A stretch of DNA of 64,000 nucleotides from Agrypnia vestita (Eukaryota > Arthropoda > Insecta > Trichoptera > Phryganeidae). The stretch covers positions 89,610 to 153,609 of the forward strand of contig JADDOH010023629.1 in NCBI GenBank assembly GCA_016648135.1, read 5' to 3'. The position numbers and the translations under genes were made by a program. Below are positions 1-11,639 of the stretch, one piece after another; position 1 is the stretch's first letter; every line of letters begins with the position of its first letter. A model generated the notes under the pieces. It worked only from the letters and a program-made list of their open reading frames with translations, had not been told where the DNA came from and did no database searches.

Positions 1-45
1 GACAAGCAGACGCTACGAGTTTAAAGAAAGGGAGTAAAACTCGAA
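1..45 (+). repeat. Right end of a 'CTCCCTTTC' family repeat, cut by the window edge
   Basis: The first 45 bases match the right end of the repeats at 34685-35348 and 52975-53372: the shared string is CAGACGCTACGAG followed by an A-rich step and AAAGGGAGTAAAA. The rest of this copy lies to the left of the window. Class unknown. Confidence 0.6.
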
Positions 46-159
46 GTAAAGACATTAACAAAATATGAAAAATATATATATGGGAGATGAGTAACTTATT
101 AAGAAATAATGTATAAGTAATCTATAAATTGATTTGTAATGATTGTAATTATTTTTATA

Positions 160-643
160 CAGGGTTATTTATTTAACATTAATTACCTCGCAATATTATA
201 TTCCTGCTTTAATTATGAGTCGAAAATGTTCAATCAAACACGACTAATTACAATATTTATGGAGATATGCGACATCTAAGTTTGCACTTTTTTTTCAATA
301 TTTCTGGCTTATTTTTTGTAAAACGTTGGACTTTTTCGTTTTCGACTTATTTTTTACAAAACGTTGAACTGTCATTAGGTACAGTTACTTAATATCGAAT
401 ATGAAAAATCATTTTCTTTAACTTGTATTGAATGAAATTTTCATGTTCGATATAAGTTACTGCAATGATAGTTCAACGTTTTGTAAAAAAAATAAGTCAG
501 AAATATTGGAAAAAATGCAAACTTTGATATTTCATAACTCCATAACTATTGATTAGGTCATGGCTGTTTGAACATTTTCGACAAATAATCAAGACAGGAA
601 TATATAGTCCTGCAAGGTTCTTAATGTTTTCCAAATAACCCTG
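160..643. mobile_element. Fold-back (long inverted repeat) element, family F, complete copy
   Basis: The two halves are inverted copies of each other. The left end reads CAGGGTTATTT and the right end AAATAACCCTG; further in, 'TTCCTG..TTAATTATGAGTCGAAAATGTTCAA' (left) is mirrored at 555-600. The arms meet near 430-440 with almost no loop. There is no ORF, so this is a non-autonomous element of MITE/fold-back type. Related copies lie at 21163-21633, 63020-63272 and 63732-64000. No clear target duplication is seen (TATA on the left, TTGA on the right). Confidence 0.75.
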
Positions 644-784
644 TTGAAATAAAAATCATTTTTTTGACCTTTAATATTAATAAAGGTTTACTAATTTTGT
701 GAATTAATTATATATTTTGGAAATAAAAATAAGTGAAAATAGTAGATTAAATATTATAAATAATCAGATCCCTTTACTTAGTTA

Positions 785-1145
785 GTTACTTCCCTTACCG
801 AACCCGCTTCTTTACGTTAACACGAGCTGACATGACGGCTGCTTACGGGTATGTTTTCGTGGCGTGCTGAGGGTTAACGTCAGTATACGATTATACCTTT
901 TACCTACCATCGATTGCTTCCGCGTATGTCTCGACTGGCATAGCTTTCATTCGGCGTCTTTCCGAAGGGTTAAGCCAGCGAGTCAAATTAATTAAGGACT
1001 GACCTTTATATTAACCGTTTCATAACCACCCTACGTGGCTTTCCGCCCCATTGGAAACGTTACGCAACACTATACGCCGAGACACTTGGGGTAACCGTAA
1101 ACGGTATCTACGTGTGGGGGGGATTTTACGTCTTTATAGCCAGCT
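785..1145. other. GC-richer single-copy block, candidate conserved non-coding element
   Basis: This block is clearly richer in C and G and in CG dinucleotides than the AT-rich sequence on both sides. It has no long ORF, no tRNA-like box and no second copy in the window. It could be an enhancer or an unrecognised exon; composition alone does not decide. Confidence 0.25.
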
Positions 1146-1331
1146 TACTTCTTCGGCGAAAATAAATTTAATACAAAACAGATATTCAAATTAAACGCAG
1201 AGATGTTTTAAAGGAAATTTAATATTTATAACTACAGGGTGAAAACACATTTGTTTATATAAATACACATTTATTTCGGTATCACATTACTTGTTTTACT
1301 GCATCGATAAAATATACATATATTTAGTAAG

Positions 1332-1355
1332 TATATATATATATATATATATATA
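1332..1355. repeat. (TA)n microsatellite
   Basis: Twelve uninterrupted TA units. Confidence 0.95.
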
Positions 1356-1520
1356 GATTTGTTTTGATTATTTCAGTGTTTTTATGTATTCCAATGTTAA
1401 AATGTTTTATGCTTTTAAGTAGATATGTAATTCATTCTTCATTTTATTTTGCATTAAAATATGTCCAGGCTGTAACAACTGTAATATGTGTGAAAAGTAT
1501 ATTTCTCGTAAATTTTTTTC

Positions 1521-1667
1521 GAACTTAACTAACCTATTAGGTTAGTTAGGGTGGTAATGTAAGGTTACTGGGTTAGCTTAAGTTAGGTTACTTAGGTAAA
1601 CTTGTGAAAAATGTTACTAACTAACTAACCTAACATAACCAGCCAAATAGTTAGGTTAGTTAAGTGT
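1521..1667. repeat. Degenerate TTAGGTTAG-type repeat with inverted copies
   Basis: TTAGGTTAGTTAGG, GGTTAGCTTAAGTTAGG and TTAGGTTAGTTAAG occur on the + strand, while AACTAACCTA and TAACTAACTAACCTAAC supply the opposite strand. TTAGG is the common insect telomere unit, but the units here are irregular and in both orientations, so a telomeric origin is only one possibility. Confidence 0.5.
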
Positions 1668-3079
1668 GTAATCAGATGTGACGAGCATGTGTAAGAGATT
1701 TTATGACCATATTTTCATTGTGACTTGCTTATTCTGTATCTGCGTTCTGTAATCAAATTGTTTATTTTCTGTTTATTATAAAATAATAAGTTCATATATA
1801 ATTTATGTTAATTAAGTTATCATACACATTTTAAAATTATTATTTATTTAACTGTCTATATACATATGCACACACGTAACCGGCAATACAGAAAAATTTT
1901 TAGACTTCATAATCTTAAATTATGTAAACTCAAATATATTTATTATTCTAACCGAAATAATAATATTGTATTATATCGATTTCTCTATAAATAACACATT
2001 TTTCTATCATCATCAATAAATAATAGAAAGTTTACTTATTATGTCGAACAACTGTGTTTCATATTCAAAATGATTGGTGAGAAAACCATTTTTGTTTCAT
2101 ATTTTATATACAAATATTTTTAATTTTTTTTTTGCTAATTTGCACGTAAATAGACTATTTAAATAGGCTATTTTATAAACAGGAGTCACTCAAGACTTTC
2201 ATTTAAATTCATCCCTTATCCCACTTTTAGCCATTTTCACGACCGATTCCACTCTCTTACCCAATTACATACTCACTTCCAAATGCTCTTTTGCAAGTTA
2301 ATCTACTTATACATTTTCTAGCGTCACATTTATCATGGTTACACACAACCTAATACAACAAACATTTTTATTCAAAACATTATTTTACAGAATACATTTT
2401 TGTACTGTACCGCAGTTGTATGAAGTACCAATCAAATATGGCATAATTTGAAACTGTATATAACGCTGTTGTTTTTATATTTATTGCTTAAAAATCATGA
2501 TAATGCATTTTAGTAACAGAATCAAAGAAAAAAGTGATATTCTTATCCGCTTGCCTCCAAATTCCAGGTCATACATATATAAATATTGTCAGAATTGTGA
2601 GTTATGACTGAAACAAATATTCATGAAAAACGATTAAACATCAAATATAATGCTAATCACCTGGATATCTTCGATTCTATCTATGAATAATTCTTATCTA
2701 CAATTTTTTATAACTATATTTTCTTACTTACTACTTTCAAATCTGGAACCTGCATAACAAACTATTGCAACGGCTATTTTGATAACTTGTCGTTTCTAAA
2801 CGTCTTTGTCCAAGTTGCAGGTATTCATTGCATAGTTTCAACAAAGGAATAATGTCCTCGTGGGATAAATCTATTATTAAAGCTTTATCATTGTTCAGAT
2901 ATTATATATCTCATGGTGTGCGCTTGTATGTGGATTAAAACAATGCATCCCCTAATCCTCTTGGACTTGTGTCCGAAGTTACAAATTAATTTTGACTCAC
3001 CGATGGAAATGTATGGACAATACATAAATCAAAAAGAGTGCTTTTATTTAATTATATTATAAGTTAAAACTATTTGTAA
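1668..3079. other. AT-rich non-coding stretch, nothing recognised
   Basis: No ORF, tRNA-like box, inverted repeat or copy of another window element was found by eye. Confidence 0.6.
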
Positions 3080-3516
3080 TCCGTCAATAATGATGGTACT
3101 TTTACATGTCGGTTCCTAAAGAATAAGTATTTACTTATTTATAGCCGACACTCATGAAATAGTAATAACGATTCTTAAAATTTTTTCTATTTCCCTCACC
3201 GGCAGTTTCTAAAGGTAAGTACTATTTTAAACACTGGTGATTATGCTGGGACGAACATGAAATGATTTGCGTCTTTGCTAAGCCCTAGTATATATTTATA
3301 GTAAATTTTTGTCGGTCCACGGAGAGGCGGCGGTAGCAACATGCGTTAAGCGGTTCGGGTTTGCTGTCCGGGGGTTGAACCCCTATCTACGGCCGTTTAA
3401 TTTGTTTTTTTTAGCCGTGAATTCGAACGAAATTATGGACATTACACGAAGTTATGGACGGACGGAAAGATAGATAGACGGGCGGATAGATAGACAAACA
3501 ACTAAATTATTATGTT
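3080..3516 (+). mobile_element. tRNA-like retroposon, family R, copy 1
   Basis: Shares its whole length with 60982-61434 and its second half with 62743-62960. Landmarks in order: a CCGTCAA start, CGGTTCCTAAAGAATA, GCGTCTTTGC, a tRNA-like segment with a promoter B-box-like GGGTTGAACCCC near 3373, then a GAC-GGAC-rich tail and a final AAATTATTATG. This suggests a SINE or a non-autonomous LINE tail with a pol III-like internal region. No protein is encoded. Confidence 0.65.
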
Positions 3517-4180
3517 TTATTACAAACGAATACTACACGTAATTTTTGAATTTCGCGGGCTGTATAAGTCGAATTCTCACAATTTTGTTAGTAGCTAAAT
3601 TACACGCTTACTTTATTGTTGGCTGTCGAAAAGGTTACACTATTTTATTTTAGTAAGCTTGGTTAATTTTTATTTCAAGAAAGAATGTAACAATGATTTC
3701 AAAATTCTTGTCAAACAAAAACACCGTTGACGCTTCTGCCTCAAAAATAACCATGAAAAAACGATTTTTTGCCAATTTTTAGAAAATAAAGACAGAATCA
3801 TCGATGGAGCTAAACACCATACAGAAAATTGCGTTCTATTAGTACTTGAGTATACTGAGTATTGGAAGAAGTACTAGCACAAGTGTATTATATCTGATAG
3901 GGACTACCTAAAAGGAGATAAAATTAATACGAATAAATAAGGATTTTTTTAAAAAAATTAAAATTTCGGATATTTTTTACTCGTGTATTAAAGTTAAAGA
4001 TAAAAAATATTACTAGAATTACAGCGCAAACGGATGCCAAAGGATGCCTTTGGAAAAATTATTCTGGAGTAGTATTTCCAAGAATCCGCCGCCAGGGGGG
4101 TGGCGCGATTTCAAAAAGTCGTTTTGTCTACACTTCAACAGATTATTTCTGATGGGAAGGAGATTTCAAAAACTTTTGAA

Positions 4181-4264
4181 GTGTGCAATTTAAAGTGTGA
4201 GGTTTATAGTGTGCAATTTGAAGTGTGCAGTTTTAATTGTGTAGTTTGAGGTGTGCAGTTCAAT
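4181..4264 (+). repeat. 14-bp minisatellite, six units
   Basis: Consecutive 14-base units begin at 4181, 4195, 4209, 4223, 4237 and 4251, with consensus GTGTGCAGTTTGAA. Units 2 and 5 are the most diverged. Confidence 0.85.
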
Positions 4265-4408
4265 TACAAACGTGTGAAGTATGCACTTCGGTGTAATGAA
4301 GTATATACTTCATTGTAGTAATTGGTACAGAGCAGACCCATCACTAGATGGAGGGCAATAACTAGAGCTTGCTGCGCTTAGGGTTGTTTGACTGGCCTCT
4401 ACCTGGCG

Positions 4409-4463
4409 GCGCAATATGTATATATATATATATACATATTGCGCATATATATATATATATGCG
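4409..4463. repeat. Perfect 36-bp palindrome joined to a (TA)n tract
   Basis: Positions 4409-4426 are the exact reverse complement of 4427-4444: the arm is GCGCAATATG followed by TA units. A second TA tract ending in GCG follows to 4463. Confidence 0.9.
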
Positions 4464-4469
4464 TCATCT

Positions 4470-5918
4470 ATTTAATGCCATTTGATTATGTGAACAAGCA
4501 ATTGGATTATTTCAGTTTTCATCTATTTTTATTTTACCCGCGTCACGTGCCATCTTTCATATTAACTATCTCTTTATTCATTTAAGGATTCATAATTTAT
4601 TTACCTTCAATAAAAGCATAGTTTTATGTTTAATATAGCTCTCATCTGTCAATGGATCATTAGACACTCGAATATGCAATATCAGTATCATAATTGCATA
4701 ATGACTGCAATGTTAACAGTATACACGTAAGCAGAATGACATGAAACTCGCTGAACCTTTACTATTATTAACTCCGAAATACTATTAGATTTAACAAGAT
4801 TTGGAAACCCGGGCGAACGTTAATATGTATTTTCAAATATCAGTTATCGGCAAACATATTATGCAGAGTTAAATTTTGTGTTTCAAGTAAGATAAGGAAA
4901 ATTTAAACCGGTATAGTGTAGTATCTTTATTTAATATTTATTTCAGCTAAGCCCCTAACACGTCTCCTATTTTATAGCTTTGGGCCTCCACCCCACAATT
5001 TTAAAAAGGTTCAAAACTCCACGAAGTTATATGCATAGCGTACTTGAAAAATTGTCTCTTTTACCTCGCGTCACTTTCATGTTACGCTGAAGTTCAGTGA
5101 ATTAGAATTTGCGAACTTGAGTTAAGATAAAAAGGGTCGCATACAGTGTTACGCAATATAGGGTGTTTTCAAAAAGTATAAAGGGAACCAACGGATAAGA
5201 AAAGGTCAGGAGCTAAATGATTACATTTTTTATTATTTATAACATTCGAAATGGGTGAGCACCAGCACCAGCGCGGAGGGCAATGAAGTGTCTGTTTTGG
5301 GCTGTCGTAAAAACGTGAACGTTTCATAAAAATATTCAACGAATCATACAAAACATATTATTAAAAAAAATATTTCGAAAAGACAATTTACTTTATTTAA
5401 CACGTGTGTTTCGTGACTGCCGGCAGCCGATTAAAATGATGAAGTGTGATTGGTCTAAACTGACGTATTCTGCTTCAATCGCTAGCCAGGATTTTAAACT
5501 TTACGAAATCCGACCAGTTGACAGTCGGAACGCCGGTGTATTTTTCTGTTGACATTCCTTTTCGTACGAGTACGATATACGATGTAGTCGAAGTTCCGAA
5601 TTCGACGAAGCCGGGAGAATCAAAGATTGGTTGAAGGTGCATCATACACTCGATTGACAACAAGCGGAGCTCTGTAACGCCAGGGAAGGACATACGCTGT
5701 AGGTACAATTTACAGCTGTGTAAATAAATAGTTAGTTGCTGTAGTAGATATATTTCGAGTGTTTGGATCAAGCGCTCTATCGGTGGAGATTTAGAAGGAA
5801 AATATTTTTTTTTTACTCCGACCCACGTGTGGTGGTGGCATTCCGGCCGTCATCGCACAACGTGCTTCAAACTAGTTTTGAAAGACTTTGTTTCTCTTTC
5901 CAGTAATCACTGAGTTAT
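4470..5918. other. Non-coding stretch with one unrecognised 98-codon ORF
   Basis: An open frame on the - strand (5475-5771, 98 codons) contains no motif I recognise and no neighbour that supports it. The segment 5400-5900 is GC-richer than its surroundings, so a decayed transposon or an exon are both possible. The rest shows nothing. Confidence 0.4.
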
Positions 5919-6300
5919 TGTCGCAAGAGTGTAGAAATGGAAAGAACTGCCCGTAATCGAGGATTTGACAGCACTTTGGACGTTTTGAAATCAACCTATC
6001 ATACCCGAAAATTCGCGAAATTATATTCCCTATATAAAGGGCGACATAACTACTACACGCAACAGTATCTTGTCACAGTTAAGTGAAAACAGTGATAAAC
6101 CACAGAAAACGAGCGACAAGCGGCGATTCAGTGTGGCCAGCGAAAAATACGAGAGTACCTACCGGGCGTTCAGTAGTGTATAGTGTATAAAGTGTTCCAC
6201 AGACGAGTGATTCGAGCGAAATTGTGTGAATCAAAGAACAGTGCTCCAATTTAATTCGTGTCCAGTGACTTTATCTCCCACTTTCGCAATCCTGTGAGAG
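5919..6300 (+). mobile_element. LTR, family L, copy 1 (+ orientation, 3' end decayed)
   Basis: The left end TGTCGCAAGAG aligns with the left end of the LTR at 59136 (TGTCAAGAGATTG), followed by a shared segment ending CGTAATCG..GATTT.ACAGCA. Near the right end both share TTCGTGTCCAGTGACTT and a TCCCAC..CAATCCTGTGA-type end. TTAT precedes the left end, the same tetranucleotide as at other family members. No internal coding region follows, so it is a solo or truncated LTR. Confidence 0.6.
6031..6068 (+). promoter_or_regulatory. Core promoter inside the LTR: TATA box plus initiator
   Basis: TATATAAAGG at 6031-6040 is followed by an initiator-like AACAGT whose A is near 6064, a normal TATA-to-start spacing. 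It sits where a retrotransposon U3/R border is expected. Confidence 0.5.
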
Positions 6301-7084
6301 TACTACAGCGCTCGTGTCTCGCATCAATACTCCTCTACTAATGCATAATTTATGGGTCGATATATCGAATTGTTGAATATATCACATAGGGGAAAATTTT
6401 AAATTATATATAATGCAATTTTGCGTATCGTTTTTTAACATAATTATTTTTACTTTATTACATGTTCGCGTTTCGCGTTTTATGTGTTATTAAAATATGA
6501 TAGTGTTTTTGTAGAGAGCGGGCGAACATTGCCGCAACATTTTTAACGAACGTAGAAAAACTTTTTTTGTTTTATGCATACATAAATTAAATTTGTTTTT
6601 CTCATGTGAAATTCGTTTTTATATAAAGAAAAAAAAATATAATGAATTTTTTCATAAGCTCCAAAAACCACAAAAGTGATTTGTTATCACTTTATTGTTA
6701 AAGATACAACACTATCTTCATGCAAAAATACATTGTCTATATAATATGTAATCGTAAACACTTATCACAGTACCTCCAAGGACTGTATAAAACAATGGTA
6801 GGTACAATTATGAAATTATACACAAAACAAAACTTTTTACTTCATATGTATTGTTAAAAGTTTTTCAATCCAAATATGCTGGATTTGAAAAGGAGATGTT
6901 AATATGTACGATTGTAAATAATTCATATTAAAGTTGAAACGAATAAAATAACACAGATTCGTTGAATTTTAGTAAAATCACTGAAGATGCATGGGATTAT
7001 TTATTCAAAAAATATATAAGGGAATGTTTAAATTCTACGAGAGAAAATGTGCGAACTTAAGATCGGAGCGACCTAAATCAGGTT

Positions 7085-7185
7085 TTATTTATGACTGCTG
7101 GGTGCGGGGATTGAACTTTAGACCTTTGGATGAGTTGGCAGATTTGCACCCACTCAGTCAGCAACATAACTGTCGAGGAGACATC
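7085..7185 (-). mobile_element. tRNA-derived SINE head
   Basis: On the - strand a B-box-like GTTCAATCCCCGC (7104-7116) lies downstream of an A-box-like TGACTGAGTGGGTGC (about 7152-7166), the spacing of a pol III tRNA promoter. No clean cloverleaf forms, so it is a SINE rather than a working tRNA. The 77-codon + strand ORF across it is not a gene. Confidence 0.45.
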
Positions 7186-7330
7186 GAATCGATATTCAAG
7201 ATGGAAGAAACTTTTAAATTGTAACCGGAAGTGTATATATATACCGGGTGATAAATGTTACAATTTGCAACATGATCAGATATGACTCCAAATTTCTCTT
7301 TAATAAATTTCTATATATTTACATCCTTAA

Positions 7331-7540
7331 GGCGATCGTCTGGCATTCTAAGCAAAATTCATATTTTTTTCTCATATCTACTCAAGCATTTTGTATCACA
7401 GTTTTAGAAAGATTTTAGAAGAATTTGATGTCTTTTCATATGATCATCCAATGACCATTAAAAATTATATATGAAAAAGAAAAGCAAGATAAGATATGAG
7501 AAAATGTGGTGAATTTTGCTCGTATTGCCAGACGATCGCC
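7331..7540. mobile_element. 210-bp inverted-repeat element flanked by TTAA
   Basis: Left arm 7331-7379 and right arm 7492-7540 are inverted copies; the ends read GGCGATCGTCTGGCA and TGCCAGACGATCGCC. TTAA lies immediately outside both ends (7327-7330 and 7541-7544), as in piggyBac-type target duplications. There is no ORF, so it is a MITE. The ends do not obviously match canonical piggyBac termini. Confidence 0.7.
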
Positions 7541-8320
7541 TTAATTTTAAATATTTTTCAAGAATGTATCTATGGCAATTGTGAATATTAATTAAAAATG
7601 TGTCAAAATATATGCGAATTTTTGAGAATTCGATGCATGTCACGTTTCATGTCATGCCACATGACATGACATGAAAAAAGAAAATTAATTTCAATAATTA
7701 TAAAAAAATCATGCTTATTTGTGACAATTTTTATTTATGTTGCAGACAAAGTGTTAAATTTCGGTAATGTATAGGTACATTAACTAGAATATGTATGCAC
7801 TGACTACGATTTATTGTATACATTATCCAAAGTTAATGAATACACTGTACTATTTAATGTATACATTATCAAGATTTACAGTCTGTCTGTTACGTTTACA
7901 CAATTATTTAATACTAAAAATAAAGTCAATATTTTTTTTCTGTAATAATTTTAATGCGGCATCATTTTTTAATGTTTTACCTTTTTTGTAATACATTTAT
8001 AGTATAATAAATTTGTTGGTATTCCTGAAAATTTTTGAATTCGCGTGAAATTTCTTATAAACAAATTTCTATTCAATTCATGCAAATTTAAGAAACTGAA
8101 ATTGCATTTTTCGCTGTCACTATAAATTATTTCAAGTATTATTTAGTGTCTTATGTTAGCCATCGCATTAAATGTACACATAAAATAAACAATGTTATTT
8201 CTTTAAATTTTGACTTTTTTGTGTAGTAATGTTTTAACAGCAATAATAAAACAACAATAAATTGTATTAGAGTTATAAATAATTGTGCGTTAGTCATAAA
8301 TTAAATTCAACCTAAATTAT

Positions 8321-8840
8321 TGTCACGGGTCGTGGCTGCAGGAGGCAAATGAAAACACTGGAAATTAATTAGCGATTGATTAATTAATGATTAATTATTT
8401 ATTAAATGGACAAAGTCACTGAACATTAAATCACACTATTTCGTAAGCTATCACTCGTATGTGAACACTTTATTTAACATTCACTTGAACATTCCATCCA
8501 ATTCTCGTTTGTAATATTTAGGTAAGAACTCGCTTAATCATTTCGCTCGGTATCTGTCGCTTCTAAAATCAACGACTGAGCACAGCGCCGCTATTTCGCG
8601 ACTCTTTTCGCACCAATCGAAATGTCAACACAAAATTCCATTGCGTAGCTGTTGGTCCAGCTTTAAATAAACAATACGCTGTTCTTTCGAACCTCCTAGA
8701 TTATTATATTCCTTTCTAGCGTTTAGGAGAAAGTTACCGTCGCTTCTAGGTATCTTCCGATGATACAAGAGTGTGGTAGAAGATGCTAGAGACTTCCATG
8801 TTAATGTCGCCAGCGACATATTAAGAAGGATTCTGTACGT
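8321..8840 (-). mobile_element. LTR, family L, copy 2 (- orientation)
   Basis: Begins TGTCACGGGTCGTGG after a TTAT tetranucleotide and shares GGAGGCAAATGAAAACACTG, CACTATTTCG and TGAACACTTTATT with 43534-44082 and 59673-60248. The right end near GGATTCTG is decayed, so a duplicate flank cannot be shown. The 64-codon - strand ORF here is inside the LTR and is not a gene. Confidence 0.6.
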
Positions 8841-9164
8841 AATCTTTTTTATTTAATTAATCAATTAAAATTACACAAAATTTAATTTACGTTTCACCAT
8901 GAGTTCCTTGTCGCCCTGTATTGAGGGAATTTGTTTGTGACTGTGACATTTCATTTTGGATTCCTGTATTTTATCGTGTCTCCAAATAATAAATCAGCCG
9001 TATCCGGAACATAATCCAAGCTTTGAACTGCATCAATATTAAAACAAAACAGATAAGTCACAATAATAAAATGTTAATTGTTCCTTCACAAAATACCATT
9101 GTTTTGATTTATGTTGGTTGATCATGCTATGACATATTACAATTAAAAAATATATGTTATATAT

Positions 9165-9345
9165 TTTTAGATGCGAACACGAACTATGTATCACAACAAT
9201 ATTTTTACTATTTTCTACTAACAAAGCTAAACGTTTGTGCTATGAAAATAGGTGTAACTTGCTGGTGTCCCGGAATGGGGCTCGAACCACCAACCACAAG
9301 ATCCCTAGACTACGTCATGACCACTACGCCCACAAGCTACTTTTT
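9165..9345 (-). mobile_element. tRNA-derived SINE, family S (diverged)
   Basis: On the - strand the head reads GTAGCTTGTGGGCGTAGTGG, then a B box GGTTCGAGCCCC, then the family body (GCACAAACGTTTAGC; GATACATAGTTCGTG; GCATC). It is the most diverged of the family S copies. Confidence 0.7.
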
Positions 9346-10157
9346 ATATGTATATATTTTTTATTTAAACTTTCACAATGACAGCAAATTAAAAAAAAAA
9401 GCAAATTTCGTATAACAATGCACATAAATATTATATTTGTTTGATGTTTATTGATTTACATATTAACAAAAGGTTCACGAAAAATGTAATATTAATATAT
9501 CTATCAAAAACGTATTTACATGTTTCAAATACTTATAGGTTAATTATTTAAAAAAATCCTTTTCTTACTCTGCCGTTGCTTTTTTATACTCATATTTTAA
9601 GCATTTCTGAACGAAGAAGAATGACATTATATGTGGGGTATAAAAGTAAATGCAGCAATATCTTAAACATTAAAAAATATTTTAAACGCAGTCACGTGGG
9701 ATAACTAATATAAAGTATACTGAATTCTAGGTTTTAGGTATCTATCCTCTCCGAAATCATGTTTCTTATATAAACATTTATAGGCTTTGTTTCTTATAAA
9801 ATCTTGAATTCAAGTAGGTAAGTAACAGAATTGTCTTCCATATTAATTTAAAACCACGATACCAAAAAACTAAATACACCAAAATGAAAATCAAAATTAT
9901 ATGTCAAAAAGTTGTTTTTGTAACCATCTTTCTTACGGGCAGCCACTAATTAAGCCTAAGCCTTATTTATAATAACCAAAATAATGTTTCAAAGTTTTGC
10001 GTTCCTACCTTACGAGCAACATAGCGAGTTCCTACCTACCTACTTTTCCGATCCATTAACGTTTTCCTTCGGCAGTCTGTTTAAAATGTCGTTAATTTTG
10101 ACGAGCTTTAAATAATAAATAAATGTTTTTAAGTAAGCATTGTCTATTGAAATAACT

Positions 10158-10186
10158 AAAATGTCGCGAATTTTTCGCGACATTTT
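10158..10186. repeat. Perfect 13-bp hairpin
   Basis: AAAATGTCGCGAA is followed by a 3-base loop and TTCGCGACATTTT. It is unusually CG-rich for its AT-rich surroundings. Confidence 0.85.
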
Positions 10187-10739
10187 AACGCGTTTTGGCG
10201 TTTTAGTCTTGAATACCGATCGTTGTGAAATACTTGACTACCTACAAGCATTTTTTTTCTGTTAACTTAAATAACCCATTGTATAGCAGCATTGCAATAT
10301 TTTAATTTTCGAATTTCTGACAAAACTTTTTTGTTTATTATTTGGAAAAAATGTGTACATTCAGAACAAAAAGGTCACATTTCAAACATATTTAAAGGGA
10401 TTAGATATTTTTCTTGTTTACAAAATGAATTTCCCGCTCAATTTTATATTTGTGACAAATAAAATTGGGTTTTTATTTATTTTCATTTATTTATTTGGTC
10501 AACAAACAGGAAGCCGTGAATGCAAGTTTAGAAAAAAAACAAATAAGAAGTTTTATGTCACCCACAATTATAGGATGACACAGATACGACATTAATAATA
10601 ATAAAGATTAATATAAAATACAGTGATAATCAGGAGTAAAAAATAAACAGTGATGATAGTAAGTAATACATTTAACGTATACATATAATGCACATGGTCA
10701 AGGAGAGTAACGAGTTTTCAGTATCATTCTTCTTGGGTT

Positions 10740-10930
10740 TTAATCCGTGAGATTAGTTTGCAGCTAAGCACATTTCAGTCTCCGGCGATCCTCTTCTGTA
10801 GGAGGCACATTCATATCTTGGCCCACTTGCTTAAGATATTCACGGTGAGGGCGCCCTCTGGCAATCTTTTCGCCTACCATTCCCTCCATGTTCTTATTCC
10901 ATCCTTTATTCGAGTATCAGTATATTATTC
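10740..10930 (-). pseudogene. LINE reverse transcriptase C-terminal relic
   Basis: The - strand reads EGMVGEKIARGRPHREYLKQ and then VGQDMN.PPTEEDRRRLK, the 'G.R.RGRPR..Y..Q...D' post-RT tail known from insect non-LTR endonuclease/reverse transcriptase proteins. Only about 50 codons remain and no catalytic RT motif is present, so this is the 3' end of a 5'-truncated LINE. Exact clade not determined. Confidence 0.55.
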
Positions 10931-11019
10931 TATTAATTAATAATATATAACATTTCATATCGACTATCCCAATTTCGTAACTTGCTGGAATTACAACAAT
11001 AACACTGACTAGCCGCTAA

Positions 11020-11635
11020 TGAGGCGCGGGCAGCCGAGTGTGCGGCTCAGGCTACATGCAAGGGTCGCGCCACCAAACTAAACTGTCTTGACAAATATAT
11101 CAATTTGATCATGTCCCATGGTTTTTCACGGGTATAAGGCTAATTAATTAATAAAATTAAAATGTAATATAATTAAATAAGGGAAAAAACCTAAATGAAA
11201 ATGATAAAAGCACATAAAAATATAATCTTACGCTGGACATTTTCGGATTTTATTTTCCGACTTCAAATAATTTCCCAAATGCACGACCCTCGTATTTTTT
11301 ATCCGTAAACCCAGACCGAATCTGAAGATAAGATTTTCCGTAGAAGAAACGCAATCATTTAACTTTCGACCGCGCAAGCTGGCCAAATTTCCCCACTTGA
11401 TAAAATCAGTGTGTTCGAGCGGACTATTATTTGTGGCACTTACTGCAGCGTATTTCTCGCGGCCTACGAGCCGCACAGTGTCCTGGGGGGCGTGAGGCTC
11501 GTAGCGCTACGCCGGTCTACGGAGTTTCCAGCAAAGTGGGCATCAAGTATTCAGTCGGGCCGGAACCTCTACAGCGACAGCCGCTACGGACGCTCGTATC
11601 AAACCGCACCGTAGCGTCGAACAGTTTATTCTAGT
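11020..11635 (+). promoter_or_regulatory. GC-richer block, candidate promoter or 5' UTR exon
   Basis: Two GC-rich segments (11020-11110 and 11225-11630), rich in CG dinucleotides, stand out from AT-rich flanks and have no second copy in the window. An arthropod initiator TCAGT lies at 11406-11410, with a GGCAC close to the downstream promoter element position at about +28. Overlapping 67-codon open frames on + look like by-products of base composition. Proposed as a start region; not proven. Confidence 0.3.
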
Positions 11636-11639
11636 GTAC

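Noticed and set aside
1521..1667. Interstitial telomere
   Set aside because: TTAGG units are irregular, few and in both orientations; not a telomeric array.
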